Assembly (NCBI RefSeq): GCF_003946575.1
Contig: NZ_RHOP01000001.1
Location: forward strand, 1 to 64,000
Length of the DNA: 64,000 nt
Reading direction: 5' to 3'
Source of the DNA: Companilactobacillus jidongensis
Lineage (GTDB): Bacteria > Bacillota > Bacilli > Lactobacillales > Lactobacillaceae
A program made the position numbers and the translations under genes. The notes below the pieces were generated by a model. The model saw only the letters and a list, made by a program, of their open reading frames with translations, ran no database searches and was not told the DNA's origin. Positions 51,121-62,018 of this stretch are shown piece by piece. Position 1 is the first letter of the stretch. Each line of letters starts with the position of its first letter.

Positions 51121-51161
51121 AAAAAACCTCCCAAGCAACTTTTAGTAGCTTCAGGAGGGTA
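51121..51161 (-). terminator. Internal terminator between secG and est
   Basis: Stem CCTCC(tg)AAGC/GCTT(g)GGAGG with a long loop followed by U6 on the minus strand. Being inside an apparently co-directed operon it should lower, not abolish, expression of est-rnr-smpB relative to secG. Confidence 0.75.
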
Positions 51162-51167
51162 ACTTGC

Positions 51168-51404
51168 TTAGTGTGATGATAAATATACTAATACTATAGC
51201 AAACACAAAGAATAGCACTAGTAAAACATAGGTAACCTTTACCATGAAGGCTTCAAAACCACGTTTCTTCTGGTTGCTGAACAAGTCTCCACCGCCACCT
51301 GACAATGCATTCAATGCATCTTGTTGCTTTGTAGGTTGCATTAATACTGCAATAATTATCAAAATGGAAACAATAATTAATAAAGTTTCAATAACGTTAT
51401 ACAC
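51168..51404 (-). CDS. secG: SecG, protein-export channel subunit
   Basis: 78 residues with two membrane helices (~3-25 and ~56-76) joined by the loop QQDALNALSGGGGDLFSNQKKRGFE, in which the GGG..LF..K..G pattern is the SecG signature. Auxiliary subunit of SecYEG. Ribosome site GGAGG before ATG 51404. Confidence 0.93.
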   Translation of the reverse strand: MYNVIETLLIIVSILIIIAVLMQPTKQQDALNALSGGGGDLFSNQKKRGFEAFMVKVTYVLLVLFFVFAIVLVYLSSH

Positions 51405-51478
51405 CCGTAAAACCTCCGTTCATGGTGTTAAAAAGCTGAAATCACTCCTAAAACAATAACACAAAATAAGTCAAAATT

Positions 51479-53026
51479 CTAGTCAATTTCATTAATCAAA
51501 TGATTTATCTTGTCACGCATTTGCTTACGCTTGGCGGCATTAACCATCATGACTATTCGATCCCCGGCCTTGATAACCGTGTCACCCTTAGGAAGGATTT
51601 GAGTCTCTCCACGATAAATAGCAATGATCAAAACATCCTTGGGAAAAGGAATATCTCGAATATACTTACCATCGATCGTACTACCTTCAAAAATTGGAAT
51701 CTCCAATCGATCATTGAACTTACTAACACGATTCAAATAATTTGTATCAACATTCAAACTTTCCTTCAATGATTCATAAATTGGAGCACCGTTTAACATA
51801 TCAACCACTATGTACGCTACCAATGATAACACAGCTAATGGCATCAAGTGTCCCAGTGAACCGACCATTTCGGTAACCAAAATAATCGCAGTGAATGGTG
51901 CTTTACCGATGCAGGCAAAATACCCTGCCATTGAAAAAATAATCAAATCACTTTCAAATCCCGATGGAAGTAACCCCATACTGTGCATAAACACAGCATA
52001 AATTGCTCCAATAATAGCACCTAAGTTCAATATAGGAAGAAAAATCCCGCCCGGAAGTCCAGAACCATAAGAAATCATTGAGTAAATAAATCTCAACGCT
52101 AATAATCCTAGCAGGAACCACATACTCGATCCCCAACCATTCAGACTAGTAATGATACTATTACCACCACCAATAAACTTAGGAAACAACATTCCAATAG
52201 GAAGAATCAGAATGATAGGAACTAATCCCTGCAAATAACGTGGAATTCTTGTTTTATCATACCAAGATGGCATGGCTAACAAAACAATTTGATACAAACG
52301 TCCCATTAATCCCAACACAATACCTAATAATATCAAGTGCCAATATAAGCTTATCGGCAGACTCTGTTTATGAGTAATATTCAAAACTGGCGTCAATCCG
52401 AATACGTAGAGAGCTACAAAGTTTGCACTCACAGCACTTGCCAAAGACGTAACCCATACTAGTGGAGAAAAATTATGATAAATTTCTTCCAAAACAAACA
52501 TTGCACCCGCAATCGGAGCATTGAAAGCTGCGGCCAATCCACCCGCGGCCCCACTAGCAATCAAAACTCGACGGAAAACACCGGTCTCTTTTGTAACTTC
52601 ACTGAATCCTTGTCCAATAGCTGAACCTAATTGAATAGACGGTCCTTCACGACCAAGGAACAATCCTGGAGCAATACTTAAAACTCCTCCGACAAATTTG
52701 CGCCAAAGAATCGACCACCAATCCATTTCCATTTCTCCAGCTAATTGAGCCTCGACTTGAGGAATACCGGATCCTGAAATATTAGGTTCTTTTTTCAGAA
52801 ACATAGCAACCAAAAATCCAATCACTAACAATAAAAATAATAATGCCAAAAAAATAATTATATTATTCCTTGCAGCAACATATGCCCCTTGAAATATCAT
52901 TAGTAGATGGCCGATTGACCATCTAAAAGTACTAACGACAGCACCTGTAAGGGTCCCGACAACTATCCCTTCAAGTGTCAATTTTAATCTATCGTGGTCT
53001 GCAACGACTACTTTCATAAACTTCAC
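51479..53026 (-). CDS. ClC-type chloride channel/transporter with TrkA-C domain
   Basis: 515 residues. Membrane ClC core (~1-425) with the three selectivity motifs GSGIPQVEAQL (~83), GREGPSIQLGSAIG (~122; the gating Glu is present) and GLPGGIFLPILNLGA (~322). A cytosolic RCK_C/TrkA_C-like domain (~440-515) follows instead of CBS domains. The gating Glu and proton-pathway layout suggest a Cl-/H+ exchanger, useful for acid stress, but a fluoride or channel role is not excluded. Likely alone in its transcript. Confidence 0.9.
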   Translation of the reverse strand: MKFMKVVVADHDRLKLTLEGIVVGTLTGAVVSTFRWSIGHLLMIFQGAYVAARNNIIIFLALLFLLLVIGFLVAMFLKKEPNISGSGIPQVEAQLAGEMEMDWWSILWRKFVGGVLSIAPGLFLGREGPSIQLGSAIGQGFSEVTKETGVFRRVLIASGAAGGLAAAFNAPIAGAMFVLEEIYHNFSPLVWVTSLASAVSANFVALYVFGLTPVLNITHKQSLPISLYWHLILLGIVLGLMGRLYQIVLLAMPSWYDKTRIPRYLQGLVPIILILPIGMLFPKFIGGGNSIITSLNGWGSSMWFLLGLLALRFIYSMISYGSGLPGGIFLPILNLGAIIGAIYAVFMHSMGLLPSGFESDLIIFSMAGYFACIGKAPFTAIILVTEMVGSLGHLMPLAVLSLVAYIVVDMLNGAPIYESLKESLNVDTNYLNRVSKFNDRLEIPIFEGSTIDGKYIRDIPFPKDVLIIAIYRGETQILPKGDTVIKAGDRIVMMVNAAKRKQMRDKINHLINEID

Positions 53027-53062
53027 CCCGTTACATATAAGTATACAACAGTTACTAAGATA

Positions 53063-53089
53063 TAAAAAAAGCAGTCACTTAGACTGCTA
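53063..53089 (-). terminator. Terminator of the Gfo/Idh/MocA gene
   Basis: GCAGTC/GACTGC stem with U7; the gene's stop codon lies at the base of the hairpin. Confidence 0.82.
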
Positions 53090-54139
53090 AATTTCTGGAA
53101 CATTGTAAATCGATGGTGATGGTTGATAAAAACCAGCTTCCAATAATTCAATATCAGTTAATACTTGTTCATCAGTAACTAGTTTAGGAGTGCCATTAAC
53201 CAATGTATCATAGACAGAATCATAATACATACCATAATCCCCAACAGGTGTTTTTATCTGTTTCTTGATCCAATCGCCGTTAGAGTTTTGATATTTAGCA
53301 ACGCCATAATACATTGGACTATCTTCTCCGAATCCGTCAGCACCAGGCATGATTCCAGCTTTAAGATCATTCTCTTGCTGATCAGCGCCATATTTAATAA
53401 ACGAGCCCTTAGTTCCATGGACAATGAAACGAGGATATTCACTGGCAATATCATAACCAACTTTTACTTTAACTTTCATCTGTGTTTTATAATGCAGATC
53501 AACATCAAAATAATTGTCCACAGCATCTGCCACTTCAGTATTACGAATATCATAGACAACTTTATCAGGACGTCCGAACAATGCGACCATTCGGTCCATC
53601 AAATGAATTCCTAAACCATAGAAGTTTCCTTGTTCTTTTGTACCTTTAGCTACGACTTTCCCAGGACGATAATAATCGATATGTGATTCAACTTCGACAA
53701 TATCACCTAAGAACCCCTGTTCAATGACTTGTTTAGCTGCTAAATAATCACCATCAAACCGGCGATTCTGATATGGCATTACTAAGACATGTTTATCTTT
53801 GCCTAATGCTAATAATTCTTTGGCATGGTCAACTGTATCAACAAATGGCTTCTCCACAATAACAGATTTTCCAGCATTTATAACTTGCTTAGCCAACTCA
53901 TAATGCGTGCTGGCAGGAGTACAAATAATTACAAGATCAATCGCCTTATCTTGCAAAATTTCATCCATATCAGTTGTGAATTCAACACCCTTTTCCCGAT
54001 ATGGTTTGGCCAATTCTTCGTTCGGACCCTTACGAGTATATACTTTTTTCAATTCAAAGTTTTCACGAATATTTATATATGGTAAGTGATAACGATTAGC
54101 AGACTTACCAAAACCAATAAAAGCAATTTTCAATGACAT
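53087..54139 (-). CDS. Gfo/Idh/MocA-family oxidoreductase
   Basis: 350 residues. N-terminal NAD(P)-binding Rossmann fold with IAFIGFGKSANRYHLPY (the family's GxGxxA variant), the EKP motif in VIVEKPFVDT (~95) and a C-terminal substrate domain with GLGIHLMDRMVALFGRP (~175-191; the conserved HxxD pair). Probably oxidises a sugar or inositol derivative; substrate unknown. Resembles the YvaA/IolW (scyllo-inositol dehydrogenase) type. Separate from the glycolytic operon. Confidence 0.88.
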   Translation of the reverse strand: MSLKIAFIGFGKSANRYHLPYINIRENFELKKVYTRKGPNEELAKPYREKGVEFTTDMDEILQDKAIDLVIICTPASTHYELAKQVINAGKSVIVEKPFVDTVDHAKELLALGKDKHVLVMPYQNRRFDGDYLAAKQVIEQGFLGDIVEVESHIDYYRPGKVVAKGTKEQGNFYGLGIHLMDRMVALFGRPDKVVYDIRNTEVADAVDNYFDVDLHYKTQMKVKVKVGYDIASEYPRFIVHGTKGSFIKYGADQQENDLKAGIMPGADGFGEDSPMYYGVAKYQNSNGDWIKKQIKTPVGDYGMYYDSVYDTLVNGTPKLVTDEQVLTDIELLEAGFYQPSPSIYNVPEI

Positions 54140-54189
54140 TTCATTTCCTCCAATGATGTTGCTGTATCAATTAAACTTTAACAAAACCA

Positions 54190-54220
54190 CAAAAAAAGAC
54201 AACCCCGAAGGATTGTCTTG
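54190..54220 (-). terminator. Terminator of the glycolytic operon after eno
   Basis: AAGACAATCC/GGGTTGTCTT stem (one G-U pair) with a UUCG-type 4-base loop and U7 on the minus strand. Confidence 0.9.
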
Positions 54221-54234
54221 ATTTCAAATATTAA

Positions 54235-55539
<1,305 letters not shown>

Positions 55540-55621
55540 TTAAAAATCTCCTTTATGATTTTAATACAGGTTAATTTTAACCTTTTTATTACCTAAAATA
55601 AATATTTTAACTAAGATTATA

Positions 55622-56374
55622 TTATTTATTGAAGTTTGCTAATGCTAAGAATGATTCAGGGTCCATGCTGGCACCACCAACAAGTCCACCATCAATGTCT
55701 TCTTTAGACATTAATTCTTTAACATTTGCAGGTTTAACTGAACCACCGTAAAGAATACGTACTTTATCAGCAGTATCAGCATCGTACAAGCTAGCAACCT
55801 TTTCACGGATTACATGAACCATTTCTTGTGCTTGATCAGCAGTAGCAGTTTTACCGGTACCAATAGCCCAGATTGGTTCGTAAGCGATAACTGACTTAGC
55901 TAAGTCTTCAGCAGAAATACCTTTAACAGCATTTTCGATTTGACCAGTTACCCATGATTCAGCATCTCCGGCTTCACGTTGTTCCAATGTTTCACCACAG
56001 CAAATCATTGGTAGCATGTTGTTCTTAAGGATAGCATGTGCTTTTTTGTTGATATCTTCGTCAGTTTCACCGAAGTATTGACGTCTTTCTGAGTGACCAA
56101 TGATTACATAATCAATGCCCATGTCTGAAAGTGCCTTTGGTGAAGTTTCACCAGTAAATGCACCGGCGTCTTCGAAGTAACAGTTTTCAGCAGCTGTCTT
56201 AAGTGGTTCGTCTTTCGAGAACCATGTAAGAGCGTTTAAGTCGATTGCAGGAGCACCAATAACAGCTTCTACGCCAGATTCTGGCAACTTACCTTTGATA
56301 GCTTCTAGAAATTCTTGGGTTTCTTGAGGATTTTTGTTCATCTTCCAGTTACCCGCAATAATAGGTGTACGCAT
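55622..56374 (-). CDS. tpiA: Triosephosphate isomerase
   Basis: 250 residues, TIM barrel. IAGNWKMNK (catalytic Lys), [11 protein letters not shown] (His), [14 protein letters not shown] (signature with Glu) and [12 protein letters not shown] loop 7/8 residues are all present. Interconverts DHAP and glyceraldehyde-3-phosphate. Follows pgk after 19 bases. Confidence 0.97.
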   Translation of the reverse strand: MRTPIIAGNWKMNKNPQETQEFLEAIKGKLPESGVEAVIGAPAIDLNALTWFSKDEPLKTAAENCYFEDAGAFTGETSPKALSDMGIDYVIIGHSERRQYFGETDEDINKKAHAILKNNMLPMICCGETLEQREAGDAESWVTGQIENAVKGISAEDLAKSVIAYEPIWAIGTGKTATADQAQEMVHVIREKVASLYDADTADKVRILYGGSVKPANVKELMSKEDIDGGLVGGASMDPESFLALANFNK

Positions 56375-56393
56375 AAATTTAACACTCCTTAAA

Positions 56394-57608
56394 TTATTTA
56401 TCAGAAATTGAATCGATACCAGGTAATACTTTACCTTCTAGATATTCTAGTGAAGCACCACCACCAGTTGAGATGTGTGTTAGCTTATCAGCAATACCAA
56501 GACTCTTAGCAGCAGCAGTTGAATCACCACCACCAACAATAGTAATAGCATCTGACAAGTTACCCATTGCACGTCCAACTTCTAATGTACCTTCAGCAAA
56601 CTTGCTCATTTCGAATGCACCCATTGGTCCATTCCATACAACAGTCTTGGCACCCTTTAGAGTGTCTTGGAATAATTTAACTGATTTAGGTCCGATATCA
56701 AGAGCCATTTCGTCGTCAGGAATATCAACTCCATCAGTAGTTGTTGCGTCAGCATCATTTGAGAATTCTTTAGCAACGATATGATCTACAGGAAGAACAA
56801 TCTTGTCGCCAGCTTTTTGAAGGAGGTCCTTAGCTAGTTCAACTTTGTCTTCTTCGAACAATGACTTACCAATCTTGTGGCCTTGAGCAGCTAAGAATGT
56901 GTATGCCATACCACCACCAATAATGATGTGGTCTGATTTTGGAATTAGGTTTTCAATAACACCGATCTTATCTGAAACCTTTGCACCACCAAGAATTGTT
57001 ACAAATGGGTGTACAGGATTAGCAACAGCGTTACCTAAGAACTTGATTTCTTTTTCCATCAAGAATCCGGCAGCAACTGGTTTACCAGCAGCCTTCATAG
57101 CTGTTGAGATACCAACGTTTGAAGCATGGCTTCTGTGAGCTGTACCAAAGGCGTCGTTGATAAATACGTCACCAAGTGATGCCCAATATTCACCAAGTTT
57201 TGGATCATTCTTGCTTTCACGTTTACCGAAATCATTGTCGATATCTTGGAAACGAGTGTTTTCCATCAATAGAATGTCGCCATCTTTTAATTCATTGATA
57301 GCGTCTTCAAGTTCTTTACCTTCGTTAGTTGGTACGAACTTAACTGACATACCACTTAATTCTTGTAACTTTTCAGCAACTGGCTTCAATGACAAAGCTT
57401 TCTTGTCTTCATCACTCTTAATTCTACCCAAGTGAGATAACAAGATAACCTTTCCACCTTGTTCAGATACATATTTGATTGTTGGGATGGCACCAACGAT
57501 ACGGTTAGTATCGCCGACAACACCATCTTTAATAGGAACGTTGAAATCTACACGCATAAGAACTTTCTTGTCTTTTACGTCAACGTCAGAAACAATAAGT
57601 TTGGCCAT
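56394..57608 (-). CDS. pgk: Phosphoglycerate kinase
   Basis: 404 residues in two Rossmann-like lobes. [12 protein letters not shown] (signature, ~18-29), HLGR (~59-62), [13 protein letters not shown] (~155), [12 protein letters not shown] and the nucleotide site GGGDSTAA near 364. Makes ATP from 1,3-bisphosphoglycerate. Preceded by an internal terminator after gap, so its level is probably below that of gap. Confidence 0.97.
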   Translation of the reverse strand: MAKLIVSDVDVKDKKVLMRVDFNVPIKDGVVGDTNRIVGAIPTIKYVSEQGGKVILLSHLGRIKSDEDKKALSLKPVAEKLQELSGMSVKFVPTNEGKELEDAINELKDGDILLMENTRFQDIDNDFGKRESKNDPKLGEYWASLGDVFINDAFGTAHRSHASNVGISTAMKAAGKPVAAGFLMEKEIKFLGNAVANPVHPFVTILGGAKVSDKIGVIENLIPKSDHIIIGGGMAYTFLAAQGHKIGKSLFEEDKVELAKDLLQKAGDKIVLPVDHIVAKEFSNDADATTTDGVDIPDDEMALDIGPKSVKLFQDTLKGAKTVVWNGPMGAFEMSKFAEGTLEVGRAMGNLSDAITIVGGGDSTAAAKSLGIADKLTHISTGGGASLEYLEGKVLPGIDSISDK

Positions 57609-57633
57609 TAATAAATCCTCCAGTGTTTTCCTT

Positions 57634-57666
57634 AAAAAAAAACGGAAGGAGTTATCCTCCCTCCGC
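57634..57666 (-). terminator. Internal terminator between gap and pgk
   Basis: CGGAGGGAG/CTCCTTCCG (9 bp with one G-U pair), 5-base loop and nine U on the minus strand. Strong, yet inside a conserved operon; read-through would set the gap to pgk ratio. Confidence 0.85.
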
Positions 57667-57725
57667 CAATTTAAATCGCTAAATTAGGTTTTATCTTAAC
57701 TTAGATACTAGGTTAAACTAATGAA

Positions 57726-58742
57726 TTAGTTTAATGTAGCAAATTTTTCAAGTGTACGAACCATTTGTGCAGTAAATCCTGATTCGTTATCATACCATGC
57801 AACAGTCTTTACAACTTGGCCTGCACCTGAACCAACAACTTGTGTTTGTGTTGGGTCAAATACTGAACCAAATGATGTTCCGATGATGTCTGATGATACG
57901 ATTTCGTCATCATTGTAACCGAATGAAGGGTTGTTTTCTGTATACTTCTTAACAGCAGCATTAACTTCGTCAACTGTAACTTCTTTGTCAAAAGTTGCAA
58001 CTAATTCTGTAAGTGAACCTGTGATAACTGGTACACGTTGTGCATGTCCATCAAGCTTACCTTTAAGTTCAGGAACAACCAAACCAAGGGCCTTAGCAGC
58101 ACCAGTTGAATGAGGGATGATGTTAGCAGCAGCAGCACGTGCAGCACGAACATTACCTTTACGTTCTGGACCATCTTGAAGCATTTGTGTAGCTGTGTAT
58201 GCGTGAACTGTTGTCATTGTACCAGCTTTGATACCGAATTCTTTGTTTACGGCATTAGCTAATGGTGCAAGACAGTTTGTTGTACATGAACCAGCTGAAG
58301 CGATCTTAACGTCATTTGTAAGAACATCGTCGTTAACACCATAAACAACTGTAGGCATGTCACCTGATGGAGCTGAGATCAATACACGTTTTGCACCAGC
58401 ATCGATATGAGCTTGTGCTTTTTCTGTTGATGTATAGAAACCAGTACATTCAAGAACGATTGAAACACCGTCATTCTTAACCCACTTAAGATCAGCCGCA
58501 TTCTTTTCAGCGTAAACAGGGATTTCTTTACCATCAACGATGATTGAGTTCTCTGTAGCAGTGATTGAATTAGCCTTGAAGTTACCATGAGCTGTATCAT
58601 ACTTTAATAAGTGTGCAAGCATAGCAGGTGATGTCAAATCGTTAATAGCAACAATTTCCAAATCTGTGTCAATTGAAGCAATACGGCGGAAAGCCAAACG
58701 ACCGATACGTCCAAATCCATTAATACCAACTTTTGTAGTCAT
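57726..58742 (-). CDS. gap: Glyceraldehyde-3-phosphate dehydrogenase
   Basis: 338 residues. NAD-binding [17 protein letters not shown], active-site [10 protein letters not shown]-type [13 protein letters not shown] (~148-160; catalytic Cys), the His in HAYTATQ (~180) and the C-terminal [19 protein letters not shown]. Asp-type NAD specificity is likely from VAINDLTSP. Second gene of the operon, with GGAGG and a stem-loop just upstream that may protect the processed mRNA. Confidence 0.97.
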   Translation of the reverse strand: MTTKVGINGFGRIGRLAFRRIASIDTDLEIVAINDLTSPAMLAHLLKYDTAHGNFKANSITATENSIIVDGKEIPVYAEKNAADLKWVKNDGVSIVLECTGFYTSTEKAQAHIDAGAKRVLISAPSGDMPTVVYGVNDDVLTNDVKIASAGSCTTNCLAPLANAVNKEFGIKAGTMTTVHAYTATQMLQDGPERKGNVRAARAAAANIIPHSTGAAKALGLVVPELKGKLDGHAQRVPVITGSLTELVATFDKEVTVDEVNAAVKKYTENNPSFGYNDDEIVSSDIIGTSFGSVFDPTQTQVVGSGAGQVVKTVAWYDNESGFTAQMVRTLEKFATLN

Positions 58743-58778
58743 ACAAAAATTCCTCCTTCAGGAAAGTAAAAAATATAT

Positions 58779-58800
58779 TTTTAAGGGTTATCCCTTAAAA
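58779..58800 (-). promoter_or_regulatory. Stem-loop at the cggR/gap junction
   Basis: Perfect TTTTAAGGG/CCCTTAAAA hairpin (58779-58787 with 58792-58800) with a 4-base loop, covering the cggR stop codon. It lacks a proper following U-run for termination. In B. subtilis the cggR-gapA mRNA is cut just upstream of a hairpin at this place, stabilising gapA; this looks like the same arrangement. Confidence 0.55.
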
Positions 58801-59821
58801 TCAGTTTTGAGGCACCTTCATCAGTAATAAGTACTGTATGCGCAGGTGCATTTTTCATATATGATTGAATCGCACTAGCCTTTTCAGAACCACCAGCAAT
58901 CGCAATCACATATTTAATTCTATCAAGGTCCCGGACATGAAGTCCAATCCTAGGTACCTTATATACAAGTCTACCACTTCGATCGAAGAAATCACCAAAA
59001 GCTTCAGAAACTGCTTGTCCTTCAGTAATTATTTTTTTCTCATCTTGCGACAAGTTTCTACGATCTGCCATGATGTCTGCGGAGCCGATGCTATGAATTA
59101 CTACATCACTCCTATATATTAAATCAAGAACCGACTTAATTGAAGTCTCTTTTTGAAGAGATTCGAAACTTTTTTCGCTAATATCTTCGGGAAGATACAT
59201 AGCTCGATATTGGCCTTGAGTTTTCTCTGCCATTTCAGCACAGACACTGTTGGCCTGAATCACTACTGACTCACCTACACCACCTCTGGCGGGTAAAAAA
59301 ATCAATTGACGATTCTTGGATAAATCCGGTGAAAGGTTCGTTGCCACTTTGGCAAGTGTTCGACCACCAGTTACTGATATTAATGCTTCTCCATTCGGAA
59401 GAATCGAACCTAACAGTTGATTAAGTCTTCTTCCAAACGAATCGATCACACGTGGTTGCTTATCAGAATTACCTGGCAAAACAATACAGCGTGCAATTCC
59501 TAACTTCCGGCTTAGCTGTTTCTCCAGAAGTGCGGTACCTTGATAATCAGCTAACATCTTCCCAAGCTGATCAGTTATGTGACTGCCATTTATGGTTAGT
59601 GACATTCCTGACTTGGAAGACGTAATCAATCCTTGCTTTCTAAGCATATCCGTCTCTGTCCGTAAACTCCGTTCAGTGACATTCAGGTCATCAGCAAGAA
59701 CTCTACGCCCTACTGGCTCCATTAATGAAATACTCTGAAGAATCATAAATCGCTTTTCCACAGTTTTAATGAAGTCTGGGGCAATTAAATCTAGCAATTC
59801 TAAATCTTCATCATTAGTCAT
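58781..59821 (-). CDS. cggR: CggR, central glycolytic genes regulator
   Basis: 346 residues from ATG 59821 (GGAG 8 bases upstream; an earlier in-frame start lacks a site). N-terminal winged helix (~10-85) with LMEPVGRRVLADDLNVTERSLRTETDMLRKQGLI split across it, then a SorC/DeoR-type sugar-binding domain (~90-345) with TGGRTLAKVAT and IGSADIMADRR. Represses its own operon until fructose-1,6-bisphosphate binds, as shown in B. subtilis. Two operator repeats lie just before it. Confidence 0.93.
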   Translation of the reverse strand: MTNDEDLELLDLIAPDFIKTVEKRFMILQSISLMEPVGRRVLADDLNVTERSLRTETDMLRKQGLITSSKSGMSLTINGSHITDQLGKMLADYQGTALLEKQLSRKLGIARCIVLPGNSDKQPRVIDSFGRRLNQLLGSILPNGEALISVTGGRTLAKVATNLSPDLSKNRQLIFLPARGGVGESVVIQANSVCAEMAEKTQGQYRAMYLPEDISEKSFESLQKETSIKSVLDLIYRSDVVIHSIGSADIMADRRNLSQDEKKIITEGQAVSEAFGDFFDRSGRLVYKVPRIGLHVRDLDRIKYVIAIAGGSEKASAIQSYMKNAPAHTVLITDEGASKLILRDNP

Positions 59822-59837
59822 TTGATATACTCCGTGG

Positions 59838-59872
59838 GGCAAGATACGTCCCTGTATGTCTTAATACGACCC
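59838..59872. promoter_or_regulatory. CggR operator (two direct repeats)
   Basis: On the minus strand GGGTCGTATTAAGAC and GGGACGTATCTTGCC recur with a 20-bp period between the promoter and cggR. This matches the two direct GGGAC-type repeats that bind the CggR tetramer in B. subtilis. Confidence 0.7.
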
Positions 59873-59928
59873 ATATACTCAAAAAATAATAGCTCAGTCG
59901 AACCATTAATCTCCTAAGCACACTGATT

Positions 59929-59956
59929 ATTATAACTGGTTCCCTGATTATTTCAA
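59929..59956 (-). promoter_or_regulatory. Promoter of the cggR-gap-pgk-tpiA-eno operon
   Basis: TTGAAA (59951-59956), 16-base spacer, perfect TATAAT (59929-59934) on the minus strand; the CggR repeats lie about 57 bp downstream. Confidence 0.78.
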
Positions 59957-60010
59957 GTAATATCCCCCAAAAAACGTCATCTTTGTGAAATTTCTTTTTG
60001 TAATTTACTT

Positions 60011-60039
60011 TTGACATACAAATGAGATAAAATTAGAAA
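60011..60039 (+). promoter_or_regulatory. tRNA-Arg promoter
   Basis: Perfect TTGACA (60011-60016), 17 bases, TAGAAA (60034-60039). The tRNA begins 8 bases later. Confidence 0.65.
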
Positions 60040-60046
60040 TGTAAAC

Positions 60047-60118
60047 GCGCCGTTAGTGTAATGGATCGCACGTAGGATTCCGGTTCCTGAAATACGGGTT
60101 CGACTCCCGTATGGCGCA
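60047..60118 (+). tRNA. tRNA-Arg (anticodon CCG)
   Basis: 72 bases forming a full cloverleaf: acceptor GCGCCGT/ATGGCGC with one G-U pair, D arm, anticodon stem TAGGA/TCCTG with loop TTCCGGT giving anticodon CCG (codon CGG), T arm ACGGG-TTCGACT-CCCGT, discriminator A. CCA is not encoded and must be added by the CCA enzyme. Stands alone with its own promoter and terminator. Confidence 0.95.
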
Positions 60119-60127
60119 TGGTATATA

Positions 60128-60164
60128 AAGATTATCTCTTCTATCTGAGATAATCTTTTTTGTT
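60128..60164 (+). terminator. Terminator after tRNA-Arg
   Basis: AAGATTATCTC/GAGATAATCTT stem with an 8-base loop and T6 on the plus strand. Confidence 0.88.
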
Positions 60165-60224
60165 ATATTTATAATTATTCAAATGTAATATTATAAAGCC
60201 ATCAACTAATAGGAAGTGTAAGAT

Positions 60225-61229
60225 ATGAGATCAAAAAAATCTTTATTATTTATGATACTGCTTTCGTTCCTGGCAATATTTACCACAGCTTGTTCATCTG
60301 GAAGTTCTAGTTCCTCATCAACCTCTTCCAAAAAATCAAGTACAACTAGTAGTTCATTTAAGAAGACTGATACTAATGATTCAAAAACAGATCCTTCTGC
60401 GTCAAGTGTAACTAGCTCCGTTAAATCAAAATTCAAGCAGCTTTCATATACTGACAAAAAAACAGGTGTAACTCTTCGTTATGCACTATATGTTCCTAAA
60501 AACTATAATAAGAAAACTGCGTATCCTCTACTAACATTCATCCCTGATGATTCAGTAACCGGTCAAAGTACTGCCACGGGAATCACTCAAGGTTATGGTG
60601 GTAGCATCTGGGCAACATCATCAGAACAAAAGAAGCATGCTAGTTTTGTTTTGATTCCAGTATTTGATTCTTCAACTGTATCTGGTGGCATGGGACAATT
60701 TGGTTCTTCTGTTGTAAAGAAAAATGTTAATACTTATCTTGACCTATTAAAATCAATCCAAGATAAATATAATATTAATTCTAGACGTCTATACGGTACC
60801 GGCCAATCAATGGGTGGTATGACCATGTTCTATATTAATTCAACACATCCAAATCTATTTGCTGCAACACTATATGTTTCATCACAATGGGAAGTCAGTC
60901 AATTATCTGCCCTCAAGAATCAAAAATTCTTCTATATTGCTGCTGGTGGTGATTCAAATGCTTCAACTGGTCAAAGTAATGTTAAGAGTATGTTGAAGAA
61001 AGCTAACAAGAAATACTCAGAAGTAACATTAGATGCTACTGATTCATCTGCAAAGAAAAACACTGCAGTTAATAAACTAATAAACGAAAAGACAAACGCC
61101 AACTTCATAACTTGGAAAGCTGGTACTGTTCTCGAAAATTCCGATCAAACGCAAGAACATATGGCATCATTTAATTACGGATACAACGTTCCAGCTGTTC
61201 GTGATTGGTTATTTAATCAATCTAAATAA
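60225..61229 (+). CDS. Lipoprotein alpha/beta hydrolase (esterase/peptidase-like)
   Basis: 334 residues. A type II signal peptide ends in the lipobox FTTACSS (Cys ~23), so the protein should be lipid-anchored outside the membrane. A Ser/Thr/Lys-rich linker (~24-75) leads to an alpha/beta hydrolase domain: YALYVPKNYNKK, nucleophile elbow GTGQSMGGM (~191-199), a candidate Asp in AAGGDSNAS and His in QEHMASF (~313). Resembles secreted phospholipase/carboxylesterase or prolyl-oligopeptidase-like enzymes; substrate unknown. Single gene. Confidence 0.82.
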   Translation: MRSKKSLLFMILLSFLAIFTTACSSGSSSSSSTSSKKSSTTSSSFKKTDTNDSKTDPSASSVTSSVKSKFKQLSYTDKKTGVTLRYALYVPKNYNKKTAYPLLTFIPDDSVTGQSTATGITQGYGGSIWATSSEQKKHASFVLIPVFDSSTVSGGMGQFGSSVVKKNVNTYLDLLKSIQDKYNINSRRLYGTGQSMGGMTMFYINSTHPNLFAATLYVSSQWEVSQLSALKNQKFFYIAAGGDSNASTGQSNVKSMLKKANKKYSEVTLDATDSSAKKNTAVNKLINEKTNANFITWKAGTVLENSDQTQEHMASFNYGYNVPAVRDWLFNQSK

Positions 61230-61232
61230 TTC

Positions 61233-61267
61233 AAAAATCCATCTCACTAATTGAGATGGATTTTTTT
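61233..61267. terminator. Bidirectional terminator
   Basis: AAAAATCCATCTCA/TGAGATGGATTTTT with a short loop between the convergent lipoprotein gene (+) and trpA (-); the trpA stop is at its edge. Confidence 0.88.
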
Positions 61268-62018
61268 ATATTGCTGCCTTTATTTTGTTGGAATATTCTG
61301 CCAGATCATCACCATTATTAAGTAATTCTACAACGGCGCTACCAATGATTATTCCATCAGCAATTTCTGCCAGCTTCTTAGCTTGTTGTGCTGAATGAAT
61401 TCCGAATCCAATTGCGACTGGAACATCGGTATATTTTCTTATTTCTTCTATAGTAGTTGCCAATCTTTTGGAGAAGTCCTCACGCTGACCAGTTACACCC
61501 ATGGAAGAAACCATATAAATGAATCCTTCAGCTTGCTTGGCAATTTTCCCAATCCGATCACCAGACGTTGGGGTGATCAATTGAATCAACGAAATATCAT
61601 ATTGCTTTGTATATTCTGCCAAATCACCTTGTTCTTCTAATGGCAAATCAGGAATTACTAATCCACTGATATTCAGTTCATGACATCTTTTACAGAATTT
61701 TTCATAGCCATACTTGAAAACAACATTAGTATAGGTAAGAAAAACCAAAGGTACATCGGTTGACTCTCTTATCTTTGTAACAATGTCAAAGATAATATTA
61801 GTATTTACTCCTGCATCAAATGCTCTTAAATCAGCCTTTTGAATTACAGGTCCATCAGCCACAGGATCAGAGAAAGGGATTCCTAATTCAATAATATCGG
61901 CTCCGTTATTAGCTAACGTTAAAACATTTTTTACTGTTGAATCAAAGTCTGGATCATCCGCAACTACGAATGGTATAAAGGCTTTTTTATTTTGGAATAC
62001 TTTTTCTAATTTATTCAT
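61266..62018 (-). CDS. trpA: Tryptophan synthase alpha subunit
   Basis: 250 residues from ATG 62018 (GGGAG 7 bases upstream), overlapping trpB by 8 bases. TIM barrel with [12 protein letters not shown], the catalytic Glu in [16 protein letters not shown] (~36-51), [18 protein letters not shown] and [12 protein letters not shown] phosphate site. Cleaves indole-3-glycerol phosphate to indole, passed to TrpB. End of the operon. Confidence 0.95.
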   Translation of the reverse strand: MNKLEKVFQNKKAFIPFVVADDPDFDSTVKNVLTLANNGADIIELGIPFSDPVADGPVIQKADLRAFDAGVNTNIIFDIVTKIRESTDVPLVFLTYTNVVFKYGYEKFCKRCHELNISGLVIPDLPLEEQGDLAEYTKQYDISLIQLITPTSGDRIGKIAKQAEGFIYMVSSMGVTGQREDFSKRLATTIEEIRKYTDVPVAIGFGIHSAQQAKKLAEIADGIIIGSAVVELLNNGDDLAEYSNKIKAAI

